From: Paludibacteraceae bacterium | GTDB taxonomy: Bacteria; Bacteroidota; Bacteroidia; Bacteroidales; Paludibacteraceae | DNA length: 45,160 nucleotides | Reading direction: 5' to 3' | Assembly (NCBI GenBank): GCA_024399545.1 | Contig: JAKSNS010000022.1 | Span: 1-45,160 of the forward strand | In this document: in pieces, positions 1-9,200 of the stretch | Layout of the letters: each line of letters opens with the position of its first letter | Position numbering within the stretch: the stretch's first letter is position 1 | Position numbers and translations under genes: made by a program | Notes under the pieces: generated by a model | What the model saw: the letters and a program-made list of their open reading frames with translations, nothing else | Database searches by the model: none | What the model was told of the DNA's origin: nothing

Positions 1-105
1 ATAATTTCACCTGAAAAGTTGGGGGTAGGTTTTTATGTGTCTTACCCTTTCCGACTCGTAAAACATATTTTTGGTGACGCATTCCCGAAGTCAGGAAAAA
101 AACAC

Positions 106-549
106 TCAAAATGAATTTACAGAACTCACCTTAAGCATAAAATACCTTCTCCTTATAATCCACATCCGCAAAAGCCACACAATAAAAAAACCGTTCGACA
201 CGATTTTATACACCAAATGCCACGGCGAAGGCAGCACTACGAAAAATTCCACCACCCACAACACAAGGTCAATGTCAAACAGAACATTCCAAATCCTATC
301 CCTGTCCGAAAATTCCACCTCTTTCGCTTCCCCCTCGCCAATATCAATACTCATACTTCCGCTCACCATCAACTCGCGCCCTTTTAAAAACACCCCACAC
401 TTTATCGTAACATCATATTTCCCCGCAGGGATATTGTCTATCAAAAACTTACGCAACCGTATAATCCCCACATTACGCCCGTTAATAGACACAACGTAAG
501 GCATAGGCAAAGCAAATCGCTCATTGTGCAAAATCGTCAGTGTCGCCAT
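106..549 (-). CDS. Small membrane protein of unknown function
   Basis: I do not recognise the family. The 147-residue product has an N-terminal half that looks like a small beta domain (about residues 1-80, rich in alternating hydrophobic and charged residues, with a PAGKYDV turn of the kind seen in PEGA-like or surface-binding domains). It is followed by two likely membrane segments, about residues 85-105 and 118-132. There is no signal peptide. The start is ATG, about 65 bases after a TAACTTTG -7 box, which supports expression. The last eight codons and the stop lie in a dispersed repeat (103-131), so the natural C-terminus may have been replaced. The product is probably an inner-membrane protein with a cytoplasmic N-terminal domain. 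The ORF is likely real; function is unknown. Confidence 0.6.
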   Translation of the reverse strand: MATLTILHNERFALPMPYVVSINGRNVGIIRLRKFLIDNIPAGKYDVTIKCGVFLKGRELMVSGSMSIDIGEGEAKEVEFSDRDRIWNVLFDIDLVLWVVEFFVVLPSPWHLVYKIVSNGFFIVWLLRMWIIRRRYFMLKVSSVNSF

Positions 550-612
550 ATAGAACTATAAATCATCTAAAGAAATAGGAGATCTATTTCTTCCTCTTCA
601 AAAATCAGGCTG

Positions 613-645
613 CAAAGTTAGCAAAAAAACACCACATTTCCAACA
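613..645 (-). promoter_or_regulatory. Promoter for the small membrane protein
   Basis: On the minus strand TAACTTTG (613-620) matches the Bacteroidetes -7 consensus TAnnTTTG. About 20 bases upstream a GTTG stands where the TTTG -33 box should be, so that box is weak. The 5' leader carries an 8-bp hairpin (571-578 with 584-591, loop GAGAT). Confidence 0.55.
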
Positions 646-724
646 CTTTCCACTAAAAACTCACATAAAATCTTCCTTCAAGTAACGTAAAAACCAATTT
701 TGTGGACAAAAACACGCAAAAAAG

Positions 725-756
725 TTTGGTGATTTCAGGAAAAAGCATTACCTTTG
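725..756 (+). promoter_or_regulatory. Strong Bacteroidetes-type promoter of the arsG-pyr operon leader
   Basis: TTTG at 725-728 and TACCTTTG at 749-756 are separated by 20 bases, which fits the -33/-7 pattern of the Bacteroidetes housekeeping sigma factor. Transcription should start near 762, 16 or so bases before the leader ORF. I see no other promoter between here and carA, because arsG and pyrC overlap. Confidence 0.75.
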
Positions 757-778
757 CACAAATTTAAGCAAACCCTTC

Positions 779-871
779 ATGGAACGATTTTCTGTCACAT
801 ACTCAGGCGGCAACGCCGGTTCTTTACGAAGTCGAGAGGCTCGTGAGGGGGAAAAGTTTTTTCAAAAGTAA
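779..871 (+). CDS. Possible 30-residue leader peptide or structured leader RNA
   Basis: ATG at 779 opens 30 codons ending in TAA at 869-871. The peptide begins MERFSVTYSGGN and ends GEKFFQK; it resembles nothing I know. It lies between the promoter and the arsG-pyr genes, and its stop codon is inside the 5' arm of the terminator hairpin at 864-905, so a ribosome finishing it would cover that arm. Four of its 30 codons are Arg (three CGA, one CGT) and a run of six T lies at 857-862. The same bases can also fold into small hairpins: GGCG-GCAA-CGCC with a GNRA loop, CTT-TACG-AAG, and CGAG-AGG-CTCG. The region may therefore act as RNA rather than as a coding sequence. Confidence 0.4.
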   Translation: MERFSVTYSGGNAGSLRSREAREGEKFFQK

Positions 872-905
872 TTGTTCAGCATGGCTGAGTAGTTACTTTT
901 TTTTT
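864..905 (+). terminator. Intrinsic terminator or attenuator ahead of arsG-pyr operon
   Basis: AAAAGTAA (864-871) pairs with TTACTTTT (893-900), and the stem continues inward through G-U pairs to TCAGC/GCTGA around a three-base ATG loop, about 17 pairs in all. A run of T follows to 904. This is a textbook intrinsic terminator, only 16 bases before the arsG start and downstream of the only visible promoter. Transcription of the operon must therefore read through it, which points to attenuation. Confidence 0.75.
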
Positions 906-920
906 GAATAAGACGTACAA

Positions 921-1697
921 ATGTTCGCAGACAACTTAATAGACAGTTCGACATTCCCTTTAGTTTCGGCGTTTCTGCTGGGACTTGCCACCATCATAAG
1001 CCCATGCCCATTCTGCTCTGACATCACCGCAGTCAGCTATATCAGCAAGGATGTCAGTTCAAAAAAACGTGTGATGCGCAACGGCATCTGTTACGGAATC
1101 GGAAAACTGGTAGCCTACTGGGGTCTGTCGCTTGTGTTCCTCTTTGGTGTTCAGATTAGACCAATTGAGGAGTTTTTCGAGACCTACGGTGAACCTGCCC
1201 TCGGTCCTTTCTTGATACTATGCGCCTTGGTGATGGCATTTATGGGTTACCACGAAAAGCACCACCATCACACCCACAACCACGAGCGAAACTATATGAG
1301 CGTGGTTGAGAACAAGTTGCCAAAAGGCAGTGGCATAGGTGCTTTCGTCCTCGGCTTTTTCGGCTCGTTGGCATTCTGCCCTTACAGTGGCGTGCTTTAT
1401 TTCGGTATGCTTATTCCCCTAAGCATTGCGCAACCTGCCGCTTGGGGGTGGACTTTGCCTATGATGTTCGGACTTGCCACGGCAATACCAGTGCTTATAA
1501 TCGCCTGGACGATAGCCTACGGGCTTGGCACCATCAGCAAAGTCAGCGACAACATCCAGCGTGTCGAAGTCTGGCTTCGCTGGCTCTGCATAACAGTCTT
1601 CCTCGGAATAGGAATCTACATGTGTGTCGAGATTTTCGGCGGACACCACCACCATCACCACGACCACGGACATGAACATATTGAGGTACATGAATAA
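921..1697 (+). CDS. ArsG-like permease (CcdA/DsbD-type membrane transporter) with His-rich loops
   Basis: The 258-residue polytopic membrane protein resembles the ArsG-family aromatic arsenical efflux permeases of Bacteroidetes, relatives of the CcdA/DsbD membrane domain. Support comes from the duplicated three-helix layout and its paired motifs: SPCPFCSDITAVSYISKD near residues 28-45 and LAFCPYSGVLYFGMLIPLS near residues 150-170. The proline-cysteine motifs are the likely thiol or metalloid sites. Two features stand out: a His cluster in the cytoplasmic loop (about residues 111-121) and a C-terminal tail with six consecutive His then DHGHEH, which suggests binding of a transition metal. No ArsF-type partner is adjacent. 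Instead, its last eight bases overlap pyrC, so it is the first gene of the pyrimidine operon. The substrate is uncertain. Confidence 0.75.
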   Translation: MFADNLIDSSTFPLVSAFLLGLATIISPCPFCSDITAVSYISKDVSSKKRVMRNGICYGIGKLVAYWGLSLVFLFGVQIRPIEEFFETYGEPALGPFLILCALVMAFMGYHEKHHHHTHNHERNYMSVVENKLPKGSGIGAFVLGFFGSLAFCPYSGVLYFGMLIPLSIAQPAAWGWTLPMMFGLATAIPVLIIAWTIAYGLGTISKVSDNIQRVEVWLRWLCITVFLGIGIYMCVEIFGGHHHHHHDHGHEHIEVHE

Positions 1698-2781
1698 CAT
1701 AATCGAAATACCGGGTTTGGTTGACTTGCACGTCCATTTCCGCGAACCAGGCTTTGAATATAAAGAGACCATAGAGACAGGCGCACGTGCCGCCGAGGCA
1801 GCCGGCTACACTGATGTTTTCACAATGCCGAACCTTAAACCTGCCCCTGACGCTCTTGAAACCCTTCAGGTTCAACTTGACGCTATCCACAAGACAGAGT
1901 CAAACGGCTGTAAAGTCAAGGTCCATCCCTACGGTTGCATAACAATTGGTCAGAAAGGCGAAGGCGAACTGGTTGATTTCAAAGCCTTGGCACCTTACGT
2001 CGCAGGGTTCTCCGACGACGGGCGAGGTGTACAAAGCGAAGACCTCATGGAAGAAGCCATGCGTCAATGTGCAGCCATCGACAAACCGATTGTCGCTCAC
2101 TGCGAGGTCAACGACCTTCTTCACGGAGGTTACATCCACGACGGTGAATATGCCCGCCGGCACAACCACAAAGGCATCTGCTCAGAAAGCGAATGGCGAC
2201 AAATCGAGCGTGACATAATGCTCGCAAAACGCACCGGCTGTCAATACCATGTCTGCCACATCTCAACAAAAGAGAGCGTTGAACTCATCCGCCAAGGTAA
2301 AAAAGAGGGTGTCCGCGTAACTTGCGAGACAGGGCCGCACTACCTTCTGTTGAACGATATGGATATTAAAGAGGAAGGCCGCTTCAAGATGAACCCTCCT
2401 TTGCGCTCAAAAGCCGACCAACAAGCCTTAATTGAAGGAATTGTTGACGGTACTATTGACTGCATAGCAACAGACCATGCGCCACACAGTGCCGAAGAGA
2501 AGGCTCGTGGACTGAAAGATAGCGCATTCGGCATAGTGGGAATAGAAACAGCCTTTCCTCTGATGTACACCTACTTTGTAAAAGAAGGCATCATTACCCT
2601 CGACAAACTAATTGACATAATGTCACTCAACGCCCGCAAAATCATGAGAATAGAGGGAAAACCAGAAATGAAGCGTTTCGACATTTCCACAGAATGGTCA
2701 ATAGACCCGTCCAAATTCCTCTCGAAAGGCAAGGCAACACCTTTTGAGGGTTGGAAGGTTGTTGGGAAGATGGTAAAATGA
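1690..2781 (+). CDS. pyrC: Dihydroorotase (class I)
   Basis: The enzyme closes carbamoyl-aspartate to dihydroorotate, the third step of UMP synthesis. It has the metal-binding signature DLHVHFREPG near residue 12, MPNL, an AHCE motif, CHIST, and the late ATDHAPH motif with the catalytic Asp, all intact. It lacks the N-terminal beta strands of longer class I enzymes and begins almost directly at the barrel. The ATG at 1690 is preceded by GAGG and overlaps arsG by eight bases; an in-frame ATG at 1672 is possible. The C-terminus stops at GWKVVGKMVK, where relatives usually continue with about ten more residues of the small beta domain. The stop lies two bases before a repeat-like motif and the restriction gene, so the end may have been clipped by that insertion. 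Confidence 0.93.
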   Translation: MNNIIEIPGLVDLHVHFREPGFEYKETIETGARAAEAAGYTDVFTMPNLKPAPDALETLQVQLDAIHKTESNGCKVKVHPYGCITIGQKGEGELVDFKALAPYVAGFSDDGRGVQSEDLMEEAMRQCAAIDKPIVAHCEVNDLLHGGYIHDGEYARRHNHKGICSESEWRQIERDIMLAKRTGCQYHVCHISTKESVELIRQGKKEGVRVTCETGPHYLLLNDMDIKEEGRFKMNPPLRSKADQQALIEGIVDGTIDCIATDHAPHSAEEKARGLKDSAFGIVGIETAFPLMYTYFVKEGIITLDKLIDIMSLNARKIMRIEGKPEMKRFDISTEWSIDPSKFLSKGKATPFEGWKVVGKMVK

Positions 2782-2796
2782 TGAACTCACCTTAAT

Positions 2797-3462
2797 ATGA
2801 AACCTTTAGATATAGAATCGCTTATAAAATCCGCAAAAGATTTTTGCACCGAAGAGAGTGCTAAGAATCGTTCCGAATTATTCGGGATTACGGATGGAAA
2901 GGCTATTGGCACGATTGTCGAGCACGAATTTCAAGATTTTCTATCGCAAAGGTACGATTTACAGGTAGGATGTTCGGCAGAAGGTTTAGACTTACCTTCA
3001 GTGAATTGTGATGTTAAAACAACATCTATTAGCCAACCGCAGTCAAGTTGTCCATTCAAAGACAGCAAACAAAAAATATATGGGCTAAACTATCACTTAT
3101 TGGTTTTTGTTTACGACAAACACGATGATGTTAAGAGTAAAACAGGCTGTCTTGAATTTGTCTCTTGTACATTCATAGATAAATCAAGGACTGCTGACTA
3201 TCAGACAACAAAAGGCATAAAGGATATTATCGAAAGAAACGGTAACAGGGATGACATTTTCGCATATTTGGTTGAAAGAAACATTCCTGCCGACGAGGTA
3301 ACCCTATGGAACATAGCCGATGATTTGTTGAAAAACCCGCCACAACTCGGATACCTGACCATTTCCAATGCCCTTCAATGGAGATTGCACTACGGAAGAA
3401 TCGTAAACTTAGACGAAAAAGTCAATGGCATAACTCCTATCATAAAATATGGAACTAAATGA
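2797..3462 (+). CDS. Type II restriction endonuclease (PD-(D/E)xK type)
   Basis: The 221-residue protein pairs with the adjacent DNA methyltransferase. A probable PD-(D/E)xK nuclease core is seen around residues 62-75, where Asp65 is followed by Asp72-Val-Lys74, then a conserved-looking stretch SISQPQSSCPF and a hydrophobic strand HLLVFVYDK. Recognition site cannot be told from sequence. It starts 15 bases after pyrC ends and overlaps the methyltransferase by 14 bases, so the two are translationally coupled. Base composition is visibly more AT-rich than the flanking pyr genes, which supports acquisition by transfer. No own promoter or controller (C) protein gene is visible. Assignment as endonuclease rests on the motif and on context. 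Confidence 0.75.
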   Translation: MKPLDIESLIKSAKDFCTEESAKNRSELFGITDGKAIGTIVEHEFQDFLSQRYDLQVGCSAEGLDLPSVNCDVKTTSISQPQSSCPFKDSKQKIYGLNYHLLVFVYDKHDDVKSKTGCLEFVSCTFIDKSRTADYQTTKGIKDIIERNGNRDDIFAYLVERNIPADEVTLWNIADDLLKNPPQLGYLTISNALQWRLHYGRIVNLDEKVNGITPIIKYGTK

Positions 3463-5137
3463 TTTTGTACATAGCATCAAGGGGAAACCTTTGAACGAAG
3501 CAAATGAAACCATAGAGAAGATTTGTGGCGTTGCGGGCTTTTTCGAGACGGAAGACTACGAAATCACAAAAGCAATTGTTCAGGAAAGCAGGGTAGAGTA
3601 TGGCGACTGGCAGACCAATCTCGACTTGGCAATACGGATTTGCAATCTACTGAAAAATCAAGGCATAAAACCAGATGTCGTCATCGAACCCACCTGTGGA
3701 ACAGGAACTTTCATACTTGCCTCAATGATTGTGTTTGGGGATACTTTGAAAGAAATTTATGGCATTGAGATATACAAACCATATATAAACCAACTTAAAC
3801 ACAGGATATTGGAATATGCGCTGAAAAAGGCAGACACTTGTAAATGCAGGATTTGTCTTATCCATCAAAACGTCTTTGATTTCGATTTTGATGATTTGCG
3901 TATAGACAAGAACAAAAATATCCTTATTCTCGGCAACCCTCCATGGGTGACCAATAGTAAATTATGCGAAATAAACAGTGAGAATTTGCCACAAAAATCC
4001 AATTTCAAAAGAATGAAAGGGTTAGATGCCATAACCGGCAAGGCAAATTTTGACATAACAGAATCCATAACCTACCGATTGTTGGAAAAATTCCATAAAA
4101 GCTCAGCATACCTGGCTTTTTTGATGAAAAATTCCGTTGCTAAAAACATCGTGTCTGAGCAGAGATACGGAAGATTTCACATCAACAATATGGCACAGTA
4201 CAACATTGACTCGAAAAAAGAGTTTGATGTTTCAGTTGCCGCATCACTGTTTGTTGCGAAATTGAATGATGGACAAGCGAGACAATGCACTGTCAAGGAT
4301 TTGTACAGTTTATCTACGCTGTACTCTTATGGATGGGTTGGCGATAGTTTTGTATCGAATGTCCAGAATTATTCGCAATGCTCCGAAATTGACGGGGAAT
4401 CGCAACTCACTTGGTGGTCCGGAATGAAACATGACTGTTCCGCAGTGATGGAATTGGAAAAAAGAGACGGAAAGTTATACAACAAACTGGGCGAGGAAGT
4501 TACAATAGAAACGGATTTATTATTTCCAATACTGAAAAGCTCGGATTTGAAAAAAAGCCAGATTGACTCTTTCCGCAAATATGTGATTGTGACTCAAAAA
4601 AACGTTTCGGACGATACGAAAGCAATTAGTTGCATATATCCTCACACATATAATTATCTGACCAAGCACTCGGATTTACTTGACGCAAGGGGAAGTATCA
4701 TCTACCGTAACAGACCAAGGTTTTGCATATTTGGCATAGGTTCGTATTCTTTCAAAAAATATAAAATAGCGATTGCCGGGTTATATAAGACTACCACTTT
4801 TTCATTTGTCAGACCTATGGAAAACAAATGTGTGATGCTTGACGACACTTGCTATTTCTTGGGATTTGACAGATATGAGACGGCGATTTGCTTCTTGAAA
4901 ATTCTCAACAGCGAACTTGTCCAGAAATTTATGCAGTCGTTAGTGTTCACTGATACCAAAAGAAGTATCAATAAAGAAATTTTGATGAGAATAGATTTAA
5001 ACAAAGCCGCGAACATACTTTTTAGGGACAAATTTATTACTGAAGATGAGTATAGGATAGCGACAAATTACATTGTTTCACAAAACCATACTTGCACTCA
5101 GTTAACATTGCCTCTATTTGACGTTTCAATGTTTTAA
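3449..5137 (+). CDS. N6-adenine DNA methyltransferase (type II, TaqI/Eco57I-like)
   Basis: The 562-residue enzyme has the S-adenosylmethionine motif I EPTCGTGTF at residues 80-88 and the catalytic motif IV NPPW at 163-166. That order and sequence mark a gamma-class N6-adenine methyltransferase. The C-terminal 300 or so residues would hold the target recognition domain, as in the TaqI group. It methylates the site cut by the upstream endonuclease and protects host DNA. The gene is AT-rich compared with neighbours and ends 20 bases before carA, so it lies inside the pyrimidine operon and is probably transcribed with it. Both catalytic motifs are intact, so the methyltransferase should be active. 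Confidence 0.88.
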   Translation: MELNDFVHSIKGKPLNEANETIEKICGVAGFFETEDYEITKAIVQESRVEYGDWQTNLDLAIRICNLLKNQGIKPDVVIEPTCGTGTFILASMIVFGDTLKEIYGIEIYKPYINQLKHRILEYALKKADTCKCRICLIHQNVFDFDFDDLRIDKNKNILILGNPPWVTNSKLCEINSENLPQKSNFKRMKGLDAITGKANFDITESITYRLLEKFHKSSAYLAFLMKNSVAKNIVSEQRYGRFHINNMAQYNIDSKKEFDVSVAASLFVAKLNDGQARQCTVKDLYSLSTLYSYGWVGDSFVSNVQNYSQCSEIDGESQLTWWSGMKHDCSAVMELEKRDGKLYNKLGEEVTIETDLLFPILKSSDLKKSQIDSFRKYVIVTQKNVSDDTKAISCIYPHTYNYLTKHSDLLDARGSIIYRNRPRFCIFGIGSYSFKKYKIAIAGLYKTTTFSFVRPMENKCVMLDDTCYFLGFDRYETAICFLKILNSELVQKFMQSLVFTDTKRSINKEILMRIDLNKAANILFRDKFITEDEYRIATNYIVSQNHTCTQLTLPLFDVSMF

Positions 5138-5157
5138 GAATAAAACAAACAAAATAT

Positions 5158-6228
5158 ATGGACAAAAAGATTGTGCTGGCTGACGGCACTGAGTTTTACG
5201 GCAAAGGTTTCGGTGCAGACCGTGAGGCGGTGAACGAGATTGTGTTCAACACCTCGATGGTGGGTTATCAGGAGATTCTCTCCGACCCTTCGTACACCGA
5301 CCAGATGGTGGTGATGACCTATCCGCTGATAGGAAACTACGGCATCACCGACGATGACTATGAAACCAAATTCCCTTCTATCGGAGGTTTCATAGTCCAC
5401 GAATACAACGACCTGCCATCCAACTTCCGCTACACAAAAACCCTGAGCGAAGTGATGGAGGAGAACGACATTCCCGGAATCTCAGGGGTTGACACGCGCC
5501 AGCTGAACCGCATCATACGCGACAAAGGCTCAATGCAGGTCATCATCACTGACGCAAAGACACCAAAGGAAGAGGCTCTCGCCAAAATCAAGGCAACGCC
5601 TGTTCCCCACGATCAGGTGAGCCGTGTCAGCTGCAAAAAACGTTGGTTCTCGCGTACACCTCAGCACAAATTCGATGTCGTGGCAATAGACTGCGGCATC
5701 AAATACAACATCATCCGCAAGCTGAACGAACTGGGCTGCAACGTGACAGTCGTTCCTTACAACATTACGGCGGAGGAGATTATGGCATTCCAGCCAGACG
5801 GACTGTTCCTGTCCAACGGTCCAGGTGACCCGGAGGATATGACGACCGTCATAGAGGTTATCCGCAAGTTGCACGGCAGGCTGCCAATCTTCGGAATATG
5901 CCTCGGTCACCAGATGATTTCGCTCGCATACGGTGCAAAGACCTACAAGATGAAGTTCGGTCACCGTGGAGGAAATCACCCTGTGAAGAACATGCTGACG
6001 GGCAAAATAGAAATCACTTCGCAGAACCACTCGTATGCCGTTGACCCTGAGTCGCTGAAAGACACGGGTCTGGAAGTGACGCACATCAACGTCTTAGACA
6101 ACACTGTCGAGGGCGTACGTTGCGCCAAGGATAGGATATTCTCAATACAGTACCATCCTGAGAGCGCACCCGGTCCACAGGACTCAGCATATTTATTCAG
6201 GGAGTTTATCGAGTTGATGAAAAAATAA
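5158..6228 (+). CDS. carA: Carbamoyl-phosphate synthase small (glutaminase) subunit
   Basis: CarA hydrolyses glutamine and passes ammonia to CarB for carbamoyl phosphate, used for pyrimidines and arginine. The 356-residue length is normal. The N-terminal CPSase small domain begins VLADGTEFYGKGFGA. The class I glutamine amidotransferase domain has the nucleophile elbow FGICLGHQ and the His-Glu of YHPESAPGPQ. The start ATG lies 20 bases after the methyltransferase stop and the gene is 12 bases before carB, the usual carAB arrangement. It would follow pyrC directly if the restriction-modification pair were removed. Confidence 0.97.
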   Translation: MDKKIVLADGTEFYGKGFGADREAVNEIVFNTSMVGYQEILSDPSYTDQMVVMTYPLIGNYGITDDDYETKFPSIGGFIVHEYNDLPSNFRYTKTLSEVMEENDIPGISGVDTRQLNRIIRDKGSMQVIITDAKTPKEEALAKIKATPVPHDQVSRVSCKKRWFSRTPQHKFDVVAIDCGIKYNIIRKLNELGCNVTVVPYNITAEEIMAFQPDGLFLSNGPGDPEDMTTVIEVIRKLHGRLPIFGICLGHQMISLAYGAKTYKMKFGHRGGNHPVKNMLTGKIEITSQNHSYAVDPESLKDTGLEVTHINVLDNTVEGVRCAKDRIFSIQYHPESAPGPQDSAYLFREFIELMKK

Positions 6229-6240
6229 AGCCACACGATT

Positions 6241-9200
6241 ATGCCAAAGAGAACAGATATACACAAGATAATGGTGATAGGTTCGGGACCTATCGTCATA
6301 GGACAGGCGGCCGAGTTTGACTATGCGGGAACTCAGGCGTGCCTTGCACTGAAAGAAGAGGGTTACGAGGTTGTACTCGTCAACTCTAACCCAGCAACCA
6401 TCATGACCGATACCCATATAGCCGACAAAGTCTATATGGAGCCTCTGACACTGGAATACGTGGCTAAAATCATACGTTTCGAGCGTCCAGACGCCATAGT
6501 GCCTGGCTTGGGTGGTCAGACAGGTCTCAACCTTGCCGTACAGTTGGCAAAGAAAGGAGTCCTGAAAGAGTGCGATGTCGAGATTCTCGGAACGTCGTTC
6601 GAGAGTATAGAGCGTGCCGAGGACCGCGAGTTGTTCAAGGAACTCTGTCAGGGACTTGGTGAGCCAGTACTTCCTTCTTCGATTGCCAATTCTATGGAAG
6701 AAGGACTGAAAGCCGCCCACGAGATTGGCTATCCAGTAGTTTTAAGACCAGCATTCACTCTTGGCGGAACAGGTGGCGGTTTCGCATATAATGATGACGA
6801 TTTCCAGGATTTGATGCGCAACGCACTGATTCTCTCGCCAGTCCATCAGGTGCTTGTGGAGAAATCCATCAAAGGCTACAAAGAGATAGAATACGAGGTG
6901 ATGCGTGACGCTAACGACACGGCAATCACCATCTGTAACATGGAGAACATTGACCCTGTGGGCGTTCACACTGGAGACTCGATGGTTGTCTGCCCATCGC
7001 AGACCCTCACCAACAAGGAGTACCAGTTGCTCCGCGACTCTGCCCTCCGCATTATCCGTGAGTTGAAAATAGAAGGTGGCTGCAACGTGCAGTTTGCCCT
7101 CGACCCTCTCTCGTTCAACTACTTCCTGATTGAGGTCAATCCACGTGTAAGCCGTTCCTCTGCCCTTGCCTCGAAAGCGTCAGGTTACCCTATAGCACGT
7201 GTCAGTGCCAAAATTGCGGTGGGTATGCGCTTAGACGAGATAAAACTTGCAAATACTCCTGCATGTTTCGAGCCTGCACTGGACTATGTGGTGACAAAGA
7301 TTGCCCGTTTTCCATTCGACAAATTCGCCGATGCCAAGAACACCCTCGGCACACAGATGAAGGCCACGGGCGAGGTGATGAGTGTCGGACGTACAATGGA
7401 AGAGTCCCTTCTCAAGGCTGTAAGGTCTCTTGAGATTGGGGTGTGCCACATATACAACAAGAAATTCAACGACTGGGATGCTCAGAAACTGCTGGAATAC
7501 ATACACAACGCAACAGACGACCGTCTTTACGCAATTGCGCAACTGATACGCCTCGGCGTCGACCTTGGTATGATTTTCAACTCGACCAAGATTGACATGT
7601 TCTTCCTTGAAAAGTTCAAGAACATTGTCGATTACGAGAAGATTCTCAAGGCAGGCGTTGGCGACGAGAAGGTTTTGCGCCGTGCCAAAGTGATGGGTTT
7701 CAGCGACAAATACATTGGACAGGTGTGGGGAATGACAGAGGGCGAGATGTACGAGATGCGCAAACGGTTCGGCATCTTCCCTGTATATAAGATGATTGAC
7801 ACCTGCGCAAGCGAGTTCACTTCGTACGTGCCTTATTTCTACTCGACCTACGACCCAGGCGAGAACGAGAGCAAGGTTTCGGACAAAAAGAAGATTATCG
7901 TGCTTGGTTCAGGACCTATACGTATTGGTCAAGGTATCGAGTTTGACTATTCTACCGTCCATACAATTTGGTCAATACGCGAGGCTGGTTATGAGGCGAT
8001 AATCATCAACAACAACCCTGAGACTGTCTCAACCGACTATACGACATCCGACAAACTCTACTTCGAGCCACTGACTGTCGAGGACGTGATGAACATCGTG
8101 CAGATGGAGAAACCTGTGGGCATAATCGTCTCGCTTGGTGGTCAGACAGCCATCAACCTTGCAGCACCACTTTTCAAACTCGGTGTGCCTATCATCGGCA
8201 CTGACGTTCAGGCAATCGAGAATGCAGAGAACCGTGACTCGTTCGAGAAGATTATGGTCAAACTCGGCATTCCTCAGCCTAAGGGTTTGGCAGTGACTGA
8301 CATCGAAGAGGGTGTGAGAGTTGCCAAAGAGATTGGTTTCCCTGTGCTTGTGCGTCCTTCGTATGTGCTTGGCGGGCGTGCAATGCAGATTGTCAACAAC
8401 GAGCCTTCGTTGAGGCATTACCTACAGACAGCCGTTGAAATCAACACAGAACAGCCTGTGCTTGTGGATAAATATATTATGGGTAAGGAGTTGGAGGTTG
8501 ACGCAGTTTGCGACGGAACTGATGTCTTCATTCCTGGCATCATGGAACACGTGGAGAAGACAGGTATCCACTCGGGTGACTCAATCTCGGTTTATCCAAC
8601 ATTCTCAGTCTCGCAGGGTGTCAAGAACAAGATTATAGATTACACCGTGAGGTTGGGCAAAGCGATAGGCATTGTCGGACTTTACAATATACAGTTCATT
8701 GCCGACAGCAACGACGATGTTTATGTAATCGAGGTCAACCCACGTTCTTCGAGAACGGTGCCATTCCTCAGCAAATCAACCGGCTATCAGTTGGCGGACA
8801 TCGGTACGCAGGTTATTCTGGGTCACTCATTGAAAGAGCAAGGCTTCACGGTGGTCTATCCATCAGAGAAGAAACGCTGGTACGTCAAGGCTCCAGCCTT
8901 CTCGTTCAACAAGCTTTCGGGAATGGATGCTTACCTCTCGCCAGAGATGAAATCTACAGGCGAGGCTATCGGTTATGATAAGTCTTTGACACGTGCTTTG
9001 TATAAAGCATTGCGCTCTTCGGGTATGCACATGACCAACTACGGTACGCTGCTCTGCACCATAGCAGATGCCGACAAGGCTCAGGCATTGCCGCTCATCA
9101 AGCGTTTCTATGACCTTGGCTTCAACATCGAGGCTACCGAGGGCACAGCCAACTATCTGAAGACACATGGCATACGCACACGTATCCGTCATAAACTGAC

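Noticed and set aside
725..905. PyrR-binding leader as in Bacillus
   Set aside because: GTCGAGAGGCT vaguely resembles the PyrR anti-antiterminator loop, but the conserved spacing does not fit and no pyrR gene is in the window.
1419..1890. Several ORFs antisense to, or in other frames of, the arsG-pyrC junction
   Set aside because: They arise from the repetitive CAC/CAT codons of the His-rich tail.
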